This document shows positions 35,701 to 48,215 of a stretch of 64,000 nucleotides of DNA, piece after piece (positions within the stretch are counted from its first letter, which is position 1; each line of letters begins with the position of its first letter). Made by a program: the position numbers and the translations under genes. The stretch lies in assembly GCF_030247195.1 (NCBI RefSeq), contig NC_080672.1, positions 3,472,001-3,536,000 of the forward strand, written 5' to 3'. The stretch is from Topomyia yanbarensis (Eukaryota; Arthropoda; Insecta; Diptera; Culicidae). The notes beneath the pieces are model-generated. The model made no database searches. It saw only the letters and a program-made list of their open reading frames with translations, and was not told the DNA's origin.

Positions 35701-38700
35701 GGATATACCACAGACGCACAGGAAATATGCACATTGTAAACATATTCACACCGATGCGCTCCGATCGTATAGCAGTTAGGGTAAAAAGCCTATTTTCGCC
35801 TTGTTTCTATTATCACTCTACCCATTTGAACCCGTTGGTTAGAGCAGCCATTTTTGGTTAACACGTTGACTCAAACGGTAGTACGATAATTGGGACATTC
35901 AATTGGAAATTTTTGTTGCGCTCAAACAGAAGTGTTTCATTATCCTGAGATCATTTTTTGTAATTATATTGATTCTTTGGAACAAAGCAAAGATACTGAT
36001 GCTAATTTATACGTATTCCATCGTTTGTAGGTCGCGTAAATAATGAAATAATGCGGCGCCTTTCCTACTGCTTTATTTTATGGCATATTTGACATATCTA
36101 GACAGGCCATGACTTTAATTGCACAAAAAACGGAAAGAGCTCAACTGGTGGATACATGGCATCACCATACCTCAGACCAAAAGCATCAAAATACAGCATC
36201 ATCCAATTCGATGAGAGAATTCAATTGAAAATAAATTACACACCCAAAAGTACTTGAAACTCGTCAGAACTTCCCACAGTAAAATACAATTAAAATAATG
36301 AAACTCCCCAACCGGGGTAGTATTTTATTCACAACAAGCTATCCCTCTGCTTAAAGTGACACTTCAACAATGTGGTTTACCTTCGTCCAACCTTCAGCTA
36401 ACCAAATCCCACCAATATTAATGACATTCACTTGTACCCTGTCGGCCACGAATCCAACGACGGCAAACTGAACGTCCCACGGCCACACAGATGGAGTCCT
36501 TTCCTTGTCGTCACGCGTTGCTACCGAAACGGGAAAAGTTAGGTGACAAAGAATCATTGCACCTCACTCAGCAGAGCCAGGGCCTATTGTTGTCAGTCCA
36601 GTGACCCCTTGTGCCAATGTGCCACCCTTTTTTTGCGGACAAGCTCCGCGTGCCGGCCACCACTTTGGAACAGTCCCATATCTCTCTCGCTCTCTGCGGA
36701 AAGTAGGACGTGTATGTTCATAAGTGTTGTTGTTATTTATGCTTCTCTATGTGGTGACGTGATTAATGATCAGAGATCCTGCCGTTCAACGGCACCGATA
36801 TGATGGTCCCACCGTGGGCGAGAACCCGGTGGAGTGCAAGCGAGAGGAGCATCGAAGCAAACCGTAAGCTGGCACACTGAAAACTGGCTATACCTGTGTC
36901 CGTAATCCACTCAGGGATTGACAATGTTCTGTTTTCCACTGATTTGGAACTGGACGATGTGTGGTTCTGCAATCGATTAATTGTGCACAAACAGTAGAAT
37001 GTTCAATCGAGCGTAAAAATTGGAAAACGGAACGTCTCAATTATAACTGCACCATTTGACCTAAAACACTCAACAGAGGACAAGCAAAGAATGGTTCCAA
37101 ACTAAAGTGAAAATTTGTTGCTAACAAACCGCCTACTCCGATGAGAATTTCTTTTATCGCTTCGCATGTAATATAAGAACTTTAATTTATTTTGGATATG
37201 TGGTTGTCATAGCCAACTATTATGGCAACCTGATAGCCTTATTATTCTATTAAATTGGAAAACTAGATTATATTCCAAAATTCAACGTTTCGCAGTTCAA
37301 CTCAAACCAAGCACCACCCCCTCCTGCCAATGTCAAATATCAAGCAGCGAATCCACAAACAAAGAACTGATATAAAAAACACCCCCGCCTGCATCGTATT
37401 CAAACATGTCTACCATTATATGCACATTGCACATGTTTTGCAGCCGAAAAAAGGGCGAAACACAAATGGCTCACTCGGGCACAGTACATCTATACACACG
37501 GCCACAATAACATGGTTTGAAACAAGGAAGCAGAAAATAAATCGTTTGAATTAAATCCAAAACAGCTCCTTCCTGTGTTCCCGGTTCACGCTAGTAAAAT
37601 AACCCAATTCCTGCAGGGACGAAAAGCCGCCAGCCAAATCGGAAAATATGAAAGAATAACACAGTATATGCATGCGGCCCAATCTCCCCATATGAATAGT
37701 TAGGACAGGACGGTGCCGATGTGCAGCGACCCTGATCCAAACCAGCCCACCCCCTCCCATTTAAAACCTGGCTGGTAGTGAGAGAGTCGTACGAGTAAAA
37801 ATGAAAACGATAAGCCATAAAACTGACAGGAAAACGAAATATTTTTATTTGAGCTGTCACTCTGCCGTTAAAATGTTGTGAAAAAACAATAGGCAGGCAA
37901 TGTTCTGTGATGGTTTTTTTTTTCTAGTTACGCTTCGAGGTGCTCTGATTTGGTTGAATAGACTTTTAGTATAGCTTGTGATGGTTTTTTTTTCTGCCAC
38001 CGATAAATGTATCGGGCGGTTTGCCAGATAAAAGTCAAACAGTGTCAAAAGGGCCAATTTCAGGTCCGTTCGGTTTTCATTGAGTAAAAGTAATGCCGTA
38101 TTGAACTTTCCAAAAAAACGCAATTTCTTACGTCATATCTGGAGAATAGAGGCCGTGTTGAATGATTGTTTAGTCTAATTCTGTCGGAGCATAATGCTTG
38201 TTTTTGAAGTGTAGTGAGCAGACGCAGCACTCCGTGTACCGTTAACGTCGAAGGCTCTTCCAATGTGATGTTCACAGTGGCAATTAGCTAAACCACGTTA
38301 TGTGCCACTTTTGGATGTAGTGGCTTGCTAATGGAGTAGTGTTTGCTACTCATAAGTTCTATATTTGAAATTCCATTGTGGGAATCAAATTCACAGAACT
38401 TGATCCAAGTTAGTCTTCCTTCAACGGGGTTAATTAAAGTGGTTCTCACTCTTTGAATTTTAATTTAATCACTGAATAGCTTATTAAACAAATAATTCTG
38501 TACTTCACTTTCACGAATATACAATCACATGCCTGCCCGTTTGAATAATTTCGTCAATCAACACAACCGATGACACATGATTCCTATCCTTGCCCCTAAG
38601 AGATATGAAGTATCAAAATCACAGGGAAAAGCAACGTGATAATAGAAAGAATTTTATTTCCAGCACCAATCGTTTGCCAGCTTTTCCACCATATAAATAG

Positions 38701-39061
38701 TCAATTCTGTTTCCGATTCCGATTCAGTTATGGTTCCTGCACGGTCACGCTTCTGACACTCACTTGTGATCGCAGACAGCAGACGTGCTCTCATTAAAAT
38801 TTGATTGTTTTTGATTCTGTGGACCATTGCCGGTCGGTCTGTGCAGAAAATGAATAACAAAAAACTCTCGTTAGCGTGCAGTTCAATCGATTTTCCCGGT
38901 TTGGTGGGACAAAGAAGGACTGTTGGGATAAGCTTGAAGGGCCTCAACTTTAATTTTTTCAGAGTTTCATACTGATTTTTTGTAAAATCGATCCTAGGCT
39001 GCATATTCAACAATGAATTGATCGCACTTAAAGAGATGTTTTTCTTCAAAATGAAATTACT
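35701..39061. other. low-repeat stretch with two unassigned open frames
   Basis: This is the longest stretch without obvious transposons and might hold unrecognised exons. On the minus strand 36351-36557 is open, with a possible splice acceptor (TTTCGGTAG) before it and a possible donor (GAAG/GTAAAC) inside; the peptide includes VWPWDVQFAVVGFVADRV. On the minus strand 38654-39049 is open for 131 codons with no known domain. A GCCTATTTTCGCC word near 35790 matches one near 265. I cannot support a gene call. Confidence 0.35.
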
Positions 39062-39078
39062 TCAGTAATCGGAAATTA

Positions 39079-39371
39079 AGTCTTTTTGGTGGTATCCAAC
39101 TGGGAAAACCGATCGAAATGGTGAGTGAAGCGAAAGCAATTATGTGAAAAAATTCCCCCGGAGGCGAGATTCGAACCCGCAGCCTTCGAGACTCCGGGCC
39201 AATGCACTAACCCTTGTGATATCCCTTGGATATGATTACGTCCCAGAAAGAACATGTGATTATAGCACTAGCGATGGTGATCGTACCCTGGCTGTAAAGC
39301 GAGATCACACACAGCCGCAGCTACCACCCAACACATTTGATTTATATAATTTGTTTAATTGAATAATTAGT
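39079..39371 (-). mobile_element. tRNA-related SINE-like insertion
   Basis: A 14-bp direct repeat, GTAATCGGAAATTA, flanks the segment at 39065-39078 and 39372-39385. On the minus strand an A-box-like TTAGTGCATTGG and a B box GGTTCGAATCTC lie about 37 bases apart (39150-39208), inside a tRNA-like stretch ending GCCTCCGGGGG. The tRNA-like part is internal rather than at the 5' end and there is no clear A tail, so the class is uncertain. Confidence 0.5.
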
Positions 39372-39385
39372 GTAATCGGAAATTA

Positions 39386-40670
39386 GGCGCATAATTTAAG
39401 TAACAAATAATATTTTATAGTACGCTACAAGCTTTAAACGTGACCTCAAGTGAATTATTAAACCTCAATGCGTAACAGACTCCTTCGTCGATTTTAATTT
39501 GTTTTGTTTATAAACCGGTTGATGCAACAGTAATTTTTCATTCTTGGGCTTAGTGAGTTGGTTGATTTTAAATAGTTCAAACAAAACTCCGATTCTTGAA
39601 TTATAATAAAAGCACAGTGATAGTAAAATGATGATTTTAGCTCGCCGAAAAACAACTCCTGATCAGTAGGACGCAATTCAACACCCAAACCGAACTGTTG
39701 ATGTTACTGATAACACTTTTTATTGATTGTTTACATGTTTTCTTGCTCCGTACAATTTTGTATCTTATCCTCGCTAAAACTGAAATCAACGCTTAGGTTC
39801 AATCGATGAGATATCTTTCTGGTTATTTTGCCGCAAAATTTTTATCCATCTTTGATCAGCTTTCTTGGAAAGCCTTGCTAAAGCGTTATCTGCTCAGTTC
39901 GTTTCGTTTCACTGAATCGTACACTGCCTTGAAATCTACCAACGGATGGCGTTTCTACTAGACGTATTTTTGAAATTTGGACAAGATATACCGTAGGTGA
40001 AACATTCCTATCTACTATTTGTATATTGTTTGAGGATGAGGTTTATTGCTATAAAAATGCCGGATGTAGTCGTTAATGTTTCAATATTAGATTGTGGTTG
40101 AGCTGTCGTTGCCGATTGTACAATTGTCCGTATTTTAGCTTTGGGCGTTGAAGTCTGATATTTTTATTGGTTATAGCAGGTGTTTTTTTTCTTGGGAGTT
40201 CCCAAGCACGGTTGTCCATCGAAGCTCAGAAATATGGACATCCCCTGGTGAACTTGAAAGGAGAATGAAATTCAATTCATGCACGCCAGGCTGAAGGGAA
40301 CGTTTCAGTTGTTTGCCTTGCACTTTATTCGTTCGGTGCAGTGCATTCATTCAGTTATTTTCGGTTCCAATTCAAATTCCACGAATCATACCATGTTGTT
40401 TCTGTAGATAAACTGATCTAGCGAAATAAGAGCTTTGAACTGCTCCTGTACCATATTTCGAACATGTTGAAACTGAATGAGATTAACATCATAACTTGTA
40501 TTTTCAAATTTTCATGCTTAAACAAGCATTTCACTTCCCTCACGGGAGGGTGAATTTTACACGTTTTGATGTCAATGACCGCTGCGATACAACGCCTCAC
40601 GATGAACACATTGTACTCATTCAACGTGACCAGTGTTGTTGGTGTCTGGCATCAGATTAATTTACGCACG
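39386..40670. other. unassigned stretch apart from one RT scrap
   Basis: Apart from the RTE-like scrap at 39832-39945 I see no coding capacity or repeat structure that I can name. Confidence 0.4.
39832..39945 (-). pseudogene. RTE-like reverse transcriptase scrap
   Basis: The minus strand reads VDFKAVYDSVKRNEL followed by RFSKAF- and SKMDK-type words, which resembles RT motif A and the next helix of RTE-clade LINEs (JAM1 in Aedes is one; from memory). A related scrap lies on the plus strand at 61219-61290 (NAVYDSVARNKLWQIM). It is about 40 codons and broken. Confidence 0.45.
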
Positions 40671-41004
40671 GAAAAAAATTGTTCCCAAAATCCTGAATAA
40701 AGTGCCATGAATTGTGGAACAATCACGTTTTTACATTTCGAAAACAGGACCATGAACAAAAGTTATGGCTTTTATAATTATGTTCAATTTCCCTTTAGTA
40801 ACGCCCGCATAACGTTTTCATTAGTGGAAATATTTGTTTTTGTTTTGTGAACTTCAGTCATGGTTTCCGCCAAGTTATCTCTAATTCGATTCTCAGTAAG
40901 CGAACTGGTTCACAACTTTATGAACATTATTCATAAAACCAAAGGTTGACTCGTGCCTGTTTTCAAAGATATGGGAACATAAGTTCACAAAATCAAAATA
41001 TTCT
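40671..41004 (+). repeat. dispersed repeat, partner of 4985-5290
   Basis: It opens GCACGGAAAAAAATTG and aligns in reverse complement with 4985-5290. It directly abuts the terminal-repeat copy at 41005-41412, so the two may have been joined by nested insertion. Confidence 0.5.
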
Positions 41005-41412
41005 GTTTATACAAGTGTAAACTTGGCTTACCACCAACCGCTCTCGTATGGCAGATGCAGCTATTCAAACAGGGTTGCTATGATTAATAAAAAAATCCAC
41101 TTGTTTTGAAGTCATGCTGCTTCTTTAGTTAATAACTTTTCTCAGCGAATTTTCACAAATTTAAAATGTTCCATAAATGTGTTCAGTTGAAGAATACCTT
41201 GTGTTCTCATGAATTGATTGATGAGGTGATTTTTTAAGAATTTATTTTCAATTTTAACCGATTTTACATACTAATTTCCATATAAACTTTAAAATTTTTG
41301 GAGGGTCCGTAGACGCAACCGATTGGTACCAAAATTTGCACAATTACTAAGGGCCATAAAAGGAATCAGTAGAGCTTGGTGGAGCTAAAAGTCAAAAATT
41401 GAACCAGTCTAG
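41005..41412 (+). repeat. third copy of the long terminal repeat of the 47610-55862 element
   Basis: It aligns with 55480-55860 nearly end to end in the same orientation: GCTATTCAAACAGGGTTGC, CTTCTTTAGTTAATAAC, AAAAAATCACCTCA in reverse and the terminus GAACCAGTCTA are shared. The inner 28 bases (TTATACAAGTGTAAACTTGG and on) are inverted relative to the 55-kb copy. It may be a solo end or a small non-autonomous relative. No opposite arm was found nearby. Confidence 0.7.
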
Positions 41413-42374
41413 CGTGCACGCTGCGTTTGCCTTGTACGCACGCCTTTGCGATGGTTTCAATGTACATACTGATCACAGCATGCTGTGCGTTCAACTATCA
41501 TTTTTCGTTTGTTTACTTTTTTGTACGGTTTACTTTCTTCGTTTCGAAAAGGTCGCGGTTTTGCATTGAAATGTGTGTAACTATGTGAAATCTTGCGTAG
41601 AATTTTGGAATTCATTACGCGAATGTAGAATTCATCATAAACAAGTTTGGGGAACATTATTCTTTGGATGAACTGATAGCAATAGGCAGAAAATTCGGAT
41701 CTTTCAGCTTGAAACTGGACTATAGAAAGTGGCATCTCTAATAAGGAAGAATAAATCAATGTCGATACGGGTGAACGAGCTTCGGAGTGGTCCAACGTCT
41801 CAAGAAATAGAACAATTTAAAGACCTATGAAAAGCAGAAAATCGTCAATGAATGTGCAGAACAAAATTGTGAGCATTTTTTGTCGGCCCTTTAAGTGCCT
41901 GGTTGTCTTCGTATACAGCGGTGGAGTCAAAACAATGTTGAATTCACCGAGAGTATTAAATAGGCAGATCTCTGCACATGATGCTTGGCAAAGTGAAATA
42001 TATTTCGTTTCAATCTGTTACTGGCTGGCAAATGGTCTATCTTTGAAAATGTTCCTAGCTTCTGGTCAGATCACGGGGATCGTCTGGGGTAAATTCTAAC
42101 GAGCTCGCTCGTGAAAGCACGTAATTTAAGAGCAGGATAACGCTCGAGATTCCGAAATACTGCTGCACGATGAGTGGACCTGGATCTTATCGATACACAT
42201 GGTATTCCTGATGCATTATCACGTATCGTGTTCTGGATAGGTGGATTACCGGTTCACCGTCGCTTCTCAGTGGAGCATGGTCCGATTTCGACTATGGAAG
42301 GGACTGCGCGAAGGCGGATACTTATGGTGTTATTTGCAGAGGATTTCAGTTTGGTGGTCACTCGAATTAACTGG
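41413..42374. other. unassigned stretch
   Basis: Open frames exist at 41457-41795 (minus) and 42174-42395 (plus), but neither shows a domain. It may be degraded retrotransposon DNA, as the following bases contain LINE and BEL scraps. Confidence 0.35.
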
Positions 42375-42389
42375 AAGGGCCACTTCTAC

Positions 42390-42820
42390 AACTAAACTTA
42401 GTATTTACTACCAGAACGTACGTGGATTGCGAACAAAAATTGATGCATTCTTCTCTTCCCGAAACGATCAGTCGCAACAAATCTAGTGCTATTAAAATCA
42501 CATCGTTTGCGAAACATGAATGACGATACTCAAATTGATGCCATCTACTTTGAACTCAACCTTGCTTGTATACTCCATCTCGGAACCCTTTTCGAATCTG
42601 TCTGGGGTTCCATAAGGCAGCAATTTCGAAGCGCTTCTGTTTTAAATCTTCATTAATGATGTTGTTTTGTTACTACCTCCTAGCTGCCTTTTTATTTTAT
42701 GCTGACAGTACAAAATTATTCAAGGTAATTCAAAACATGTTGGACTGCTTGGAACTTCAGCGCATTCTGGATACTTTCATTGCGTGGTGTTCGTCGAACT
42801 TGCTGACGTGAAGCATCGAC
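42390..42820 (+). pseudogene. CR1-like LINE remnant
   Basis: Near 42393-42486 the frame reads LSIYYQNVRGLRTKIDAFF, the start of a CR1/T1-type endonuclease. After a large deletion, 42600-42811 reads GVP, then FYADSTKLFKVIQNMLDCLELQRILDTFIAWCSSN. That matches the region around RT catalytic motif C, with YADD changed to YADS. The RT core between is gone. Confidence 0.6.
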
Positions 42821-42989
42821 CAATGTCTCATTATTTTCTACCATCTTTGAATGATCTCTCACACGCGTATAACGCATCAATGACTTATGGGTTAGCCGGG
42901 ACAGCGAATTCACGTTCATACTTCACTACGATGACATCATTGCTTGAGCTAATCGGAGTCTGGTCTGGCTGTGACGGTGTTACCTGAAT

Positions 42990-43640
42990 CTACCCAGAAC
43001 TGCAGAGCCACGAGTGCTTCGAAGCGAGATTGTTTCGGAAGAATGACAATCCGCATCTGTCAGACAACTTCTCGATGGCAGTTAAGCGAATGCAGAGTCT
43101 GGAGCGAAACCTGCCAACGAATCTAGAGATGCGACAGAACGTGAGTTGATGACAGTAGAGCCCAGGTAATGTGTGGTATTTTCCCCTAAATGTTGTGCTC
43201 AACCCCAAAAAGCCAGTAGTGGTTCCCCTTATTATGGGACGCTGTGACATCCGTTCAAGGTAAGTTCAAAAGCTTTGAATTGATTAAAGGCGATATTTCC
43301 GGAATCTACCAGATCCCTCCAAAAGATCTTACTCGGACCCTTCGGTGATACATGTTGCCACTTTCCGCTTAACCAGCTCACCATGTTCCGCACAATAACC
43401 GAAACGAGCAAGAGTCCACTGAACAGTTTTCTGATGCCATGGAGGCAATCGTAGGCATTATGTCAATGATATCCATGGATTCGACGTTCACGGTCGATGA
43501 GGCCATTAAGCGGGCAAGTTAGGTCGCTTTCATCTACTCCACAGTGGGATATAAGTTTCGAAATTGGGTATAGAACAGGAAAGTTGCTGGTGTCTTGGTT
43601 GTTTCAGGTCCACCTCACGCTGTTTGTTCGCGAGGCATGC
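42990..43640 (+). pseudogene. BEL/Pao retrotransposon pol remnant
   Basis: Frames along the plus strand give NPHLSDNFSMAVKRMQSLER, then VWYFPLNVVLNPKKP, then IKGDISGIYQIP, then TVDEAIKRA and FIYSTVGYKFRNWV in order. These correspond to the pre-RT, RT entry and post-catalytic parts of BEL/Pao pol. The catalytic YVDD segment is deleted, several frameshifts exist and no LTRs were found. Confidence 0.6.
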
Positions 43641-44589
43641 CGGGAGATCACAAGGACACAGTATGGCTGCTGGTTAAAGCATAATTAAAACAACCCTGTG
43701 TTTCAGCAGATCCGGTCAACTCGAACTGGAATCGGAATCGACACCATCGATCTCGACTAGGATTGCTGGTACGTAGACTGTATACTCCTTCGTGAAAGGT
43801 CTGTAGCTATATAATTTGCTTGCTTTTACCATCACCTATGCTTATATTAGATTTTGCAATCACGGTCGAATTTTGTTGCGTCTGGACTCTTGAAATCTCC
43901 AATAAATTCTAAGGCGGTCTTAGGCGAGGAAGAAGATCACGAAGAGCCAAATTGAGGAGTTTGGGTATAATTTCAGCCTAGAAGTCGACTTTATTTCGAC
44001 ATACATTACATCGTGATGGGAATCTTTATCAGGGGAAACCATTTTTGCACGAACGCAGGTCCCCCCACGGGATTTTTGGCAATACAGAAATGAGAAAGGT
44101 TATGCAATGGTTGTACTTATCGTTGTTCAACAGTTCTATTCATTGGTCGAACAACGGCTTTTAATAGAGTCTGTTTCCAACCACCAAAGATATCGGTTAC
44201 GATACTCAGTGTGTTTCTGACCAAGCCAGTGCAAGACGAACGAAAAAACAGTTACTTTATCTTCTATGTATTGTTTGAAGAACAAATAATACCGTAACCT
44301 TTATTCTTGCGTTGTGATCTATTAAGATGACTGAGTCTCATTAACAAACCGTGATTCATCGGTCAAATCGGGTGGCCATTGACTTTCAGTTTTTTCGCAC
44401 AAGACGAGAATGCAGGACGTAGAATCTTTGTTGAAGGTGAGTATGCAACTTCAGTTTTCGGAAGTCACATTTATCCAGTTCGAGCATGTCAGACACGCAG
44501 TGCTGATGGTGTTTTGTGGTGAGAATGCGGGTGGATCGACTCAACCCCTCTTACCTTACCCAGCTGTATAAAATACAATGTGATAACAC
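43641..44589. other. unassigned stretch before the Tc1-like remnant
   Basis: No coding frame is recognisable. It should include the left end of the Tc1/mariner element, but I could not identify its terminal inverted repeat. Confidence 0.35.
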
Positions 44590-44816
44590 CATTGAACAGA
44601 GAACTCTTGGGAAAATTAATACTTTGTCGAAATGCTGATGAGGATAGCGAATAAAAGTGGCCAGAAAGTATCTACGTATAGTGTTTGGAATGACAAGCGG
44701 GTAGTCGCAGCTTTGAATAGGACTCCCAATAGTTTAGCAAGAGACATGGCGATAAAACTGCATTTATGTAATACTTTTCTGTAAAATGCTATGAAATGTG
44801 TAGGACTACACAAGTA

Positions 44817-47280
44817 CACCGGATTCTGTTTTTGCACGCACTTTTTTTGCACGGATTTTTTTGCACGACTTTTTTTGCACGGTTTTGCCAAATAACACGA
44901 TTTTTATGTATAAAATACCTATTTCGATATACCAGTTTAATGATTTGATCATCCCGTGAAAAAAAACGTGCAAAAAAATCCGTGTTATTTCGAGAAACCG
45001 TGCAAAAAAATATTTATAATAGGCATTTAGTAACAGCAGCTGAAAATAAATGGCATTGGATATTTGCAATGCAAATGGGGATGATCCGCCAATGTGTAAA
45101 AATCGCGTATTTTTCAATTTTAGGAAATGAGTTGTTATTCAAAATTCAAGTTATGGTAGTTGAAAATCAATAATATTCGGCAATGGTTTTTATAGGATTG
45201 TATGCTTTTTAGATATCATCAAATAATATTCCGGTTCATATATCACATCGCATTGGCAATGGAGCAATTGGTATATGGCCAAGTTCCCCCGGGTAGTGCC
45301 ACTACACAAAGTATATTAATTTTGCTTGTTCAGTTTGATAAGCTAGAAACTGATAGCGGAGATTTTAATATGCAGGGATACGCAATACGTATTGTTTGGT
45401 CTGAGTAGATAAGGACTGATGTTTCTTTTTATCAACCAATTAGTGATCTCTGATTAAATAGAGCTTTCAAAGAGTTAGGAACAGGCACAAGTCTTTTTTT
45501 TACTGAGATGGGACAAGTTGGTGCTGGACCTGTGGCATTCGTCTGGTATGATCCATTCTCGTTGGTACGGATGTGTTCATGACTGGTTTGTAGATGAGTG
45601 GTCCTACTTAAAAGCGAATTGATCACTTCGCTTGAGTGGAGATATATGTGACTTCTGCTAGCTATCGAGCTTGGATATGTTAGTGGTTCCAAGAAGATGT
45701 GCAGGACTGGCACCTACGAGAATGTTGATTGTTTCACTCGAGCTTTGGTTCTTGGAAATAACAAATCGCTTCCTCGGTGTGATATGCTCGAGTTGAATGC
45801 TCAGGGGTTGAAATGTGTTTGGAGGATTGGTGGTCTCCGAGAGCAGATGCGAATAACTCCTAAGTATCCAATAAAGGGAGATTGTATCTGTGGAACTGAA
45901 AAATATTGTCACTACTCTAGCTTATTGGTACATCATAATAACTACCAATATCGACTATTTAGAACAGAGATTTTCAAATTCTGTTATAAGATTGAGAAGA
46001 CATATAGCACAGTTGTAGTGAATAAAGTATTTGCGAATAAGGACCGATACTGCTGGCATCTTTTATCATATTTATTAATAGATTGATCCGCTTCAGACCT
46101 AGGAGACGAAAGAAAAGAACAGGAACAAGACAAAAGGCGGTTCTAATTCTAAATTGGTTTAGTATAGATATAGGCGACTCAAACGCACTGACAGGAGAAA
46201 ATTTTTCAGAATTAGACAAATTAGAGGACATCGCACTTTTTGAGACATACATGCACAAAACTTTATCGTCCTCCTAAAGATCGGTGCTTAATTGGCAGAT
46301 AGTCGCCATTTCGTACGATTTTGCAAAGTTTGCCGCGCGGGACGGACCGATATCCACCCAGGCACAGGTTGCAGTCGTTAAAAAAACTAGATTCGCTAAA
46401 TGTAAAATAGCGAATTTTCAGCTTTTCAGGAAAGAATTTTTCATCAAAGTGCAGTTTTGGAAATTTTAGTTGCAAAGAAGGGGTCTGTCAACATTGCAAA
46501 ATGGCAATTGCTGCCTCTTATTAATTAAGTAAAAGCCAATCAATAGGCCGTTGAAAATTGACAATTTCTGCCCTTTCAATTGCGCAAGAGAGTCTTTGTA
46601 TCAAAATGATTTTTTTTTTACTTTTCATGAAAATTCTTTTAATGAGAAAATAACCATTTACATGAAAAAATCGCAAAACATGACAATTTTGATATTGTTG
46701 TCCCAGAATCGAACAATGTTTCTTACCAAACTGTATATGACCGCATACTGTTCGAAAGGTCTAGTTTTCTTCGTTCAAAAAATGTTACAAAACCGAAAAT
46801 CGGCTGAAAATGACAACGTAGCTAATTTTGTTGTGGCAAAGGTCCCAAAAAAATGTTTTTTTTTGCTTCAAAATTTCGTGTGTACATTACTTTGTATCGC
46901 ATTTGCTATACTAGTTCATTTAAAAAAATTTAAAATCGCTAAAGTGTAATCTACAAAAAGTTAACAATCTCTAAATAGTTGAAGCATTTTACCATTTTAA
47001 CTATTGCTTTTCAACGGACAATAACTTCTTTTAACGAATAAAAAACTTAAATTTTTCTAAAAAAAACCTCTTCGAAAAATTAAAAAACTGGTACTGGGCA
47101 CATTGAAAGCCCTTGTGCATTTAAAATGTCCAACAGTATTCATTGTTAAATACGATAACCAAATAGCTGTTAATAAAAAAATTCAGATTTTTTTTACACG
47201 GTTTCTCGAAATAACACGGATTTTTTACACGGTTTTTTTTTGCACGGAACGCATCCCCCGTGCAAAAAAAGAATTTGGTG
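44817..47280. mobile_element. 2.46-kb DNA element with TA target, in the Tc1 gene
   Basis: The ends read CACCGGATTCTGTTTTTGCACG on the left and, reverse-complemented, CACCAAATTCTTTTTTTGCACG on the right (19 of 22 matching). TA flanks both sides (44815-44816 and 47281-47282). Both ends hold clusters of subterminal TTTTTTGCACGG repeats. Removing the element and one TA restores the Tc1 transposase reading. Internal frames at 45697-46086 and 46551-46949 (plus) have no domain I recognise. It is likely a non-autonomous Tc1/mariner-type element. Confidence 0.75.
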
Positions 47281-47609
47281 TACAAGGTCCAAAAAGCGTC
47301 GAATCGCTATGATCGGCAGAATACGGTGCGCGGGAGTTCTACATTCAACTGTTGACGAAACCGCATTGTCCCGTTACGGATGATGAGACTTATGTGAAAG
47401 CAGATTTCCGACAGCTTCCTGGGTTCCTTTCCATCCTCACTGCTCGTCATAAGTTTGACGTCTTTGGTGATATTAAAAAGCAAAAGATGTCTAAGTTAAT
47501 CAAAAATGCATAATTTGGCAGGCAATTTGCTCGTGTGGAAAGCGGAATATCCCGTTCGTGACAACCTCAATGGTCAATATTTGAAAGAATGCCTCCACAA
47601 GCATCTACA

Positions 47610-48030
47610 TTAGACTGGTTCAATTTTTGACTTTTAGCTCCACCATGATTCCTTTCATGGCCCTTAGTAATTGTGCAAATTTTGGTACCGATCGGTTGTA
47701 TCTACGGACCCACCAAAAATTTCAAAGTTTGTATGGAGATTAGTATGAAAAATCGGTTAAAATTGAAAATAAATTCTTAAAAAATCACCTCATCAACCAA
47801 TTTATGAGAACACTACACATTTTTAAAGGTATTTTTCTACTGAACACATTCGTGGAACATTGCAAGTTTGTGAAAATTCGCTGAGAAAAGTTATTACTAA
47901 AGAGGCAAGTCATGCTTCAAAACAGGTGGATTTTATTATTAATCATAGCAACCCTGTTTGAATAGCTACATCTTCCATATAGGAGTGGTGGGTTGTAAAG
48001 ACGCTGAATCCCTCTGGATAAAGACTCGCC
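47610..48030. repeat. left long terminal inverted repeat
   Basis: It pairs with 55441-55862 in inverted orientation. Shared landmarks are TTAGACTGGTTCA, GGCCCTTAGTAATTGTGC, AAAAATTTCAAAGTTTGTATGG, AAATAAATTCTTAAAAAATC and, at the inner edge, TCTGGATAAAGACTCG. A short stretch near 47965-48010 differs between the arms. Confidence 0.85.
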
Positions 48031-48053
48031 AACTCTATCTTATTCTTATTTTT

Positions 48054-48186
48054 TATCTGTCAGTGTCATTCCAATCGAGCACGAGACCTGTCAAAAGCCC
48101 GCAATCCGAAGAAAATCGCTTCGAATCCTTCTGGAACGAGGGCCATTGACAGGTCTCGTGCTCGATTGGAATGACACTGACAGATA
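48054..48186. repeat. perfect 41-bp hairpin at the inner edge of the left TIR
   Basis: Bases 48054-48094 are the exact reverse complement of 48146-48186 (arms start TATCTGTCAGTGTCATTCC), with a 51-base loop. The right arm of the big element lacks it, so it was probably inserted into the left side alone. No clear target duplication is seen. Confidence 0.85.
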
Positions 48187-48191
48187 AATGG

Positions 48192-48215
48192 TACACGCTC
48201 GTAAAAAGTTACTCA
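48192..48215. repeat. inner inverted repeat, partner at 55402-55425
   Basis: A perfect 24-base inverted match begins TACACGCTCGTAAAAAGTTA on the left and is mirrored at 55402-55425. GGTACACGCTCGT occurs again at 48413-48425 in direct orientation. These repeats could be the ends of the gene-bearing element proper, or subterminal transposase binding sites of the larger one. Confidence 0.75.

Noticed and set aside
39150..39208. A genuine tRNA gene on the minus strand
   Set aside because: A and B boxes are present, but I could not fold a full acceptor stem with matching 5' and 3' sides. The 14-bp flanking duplication suggests a SINE-like insertion instead.
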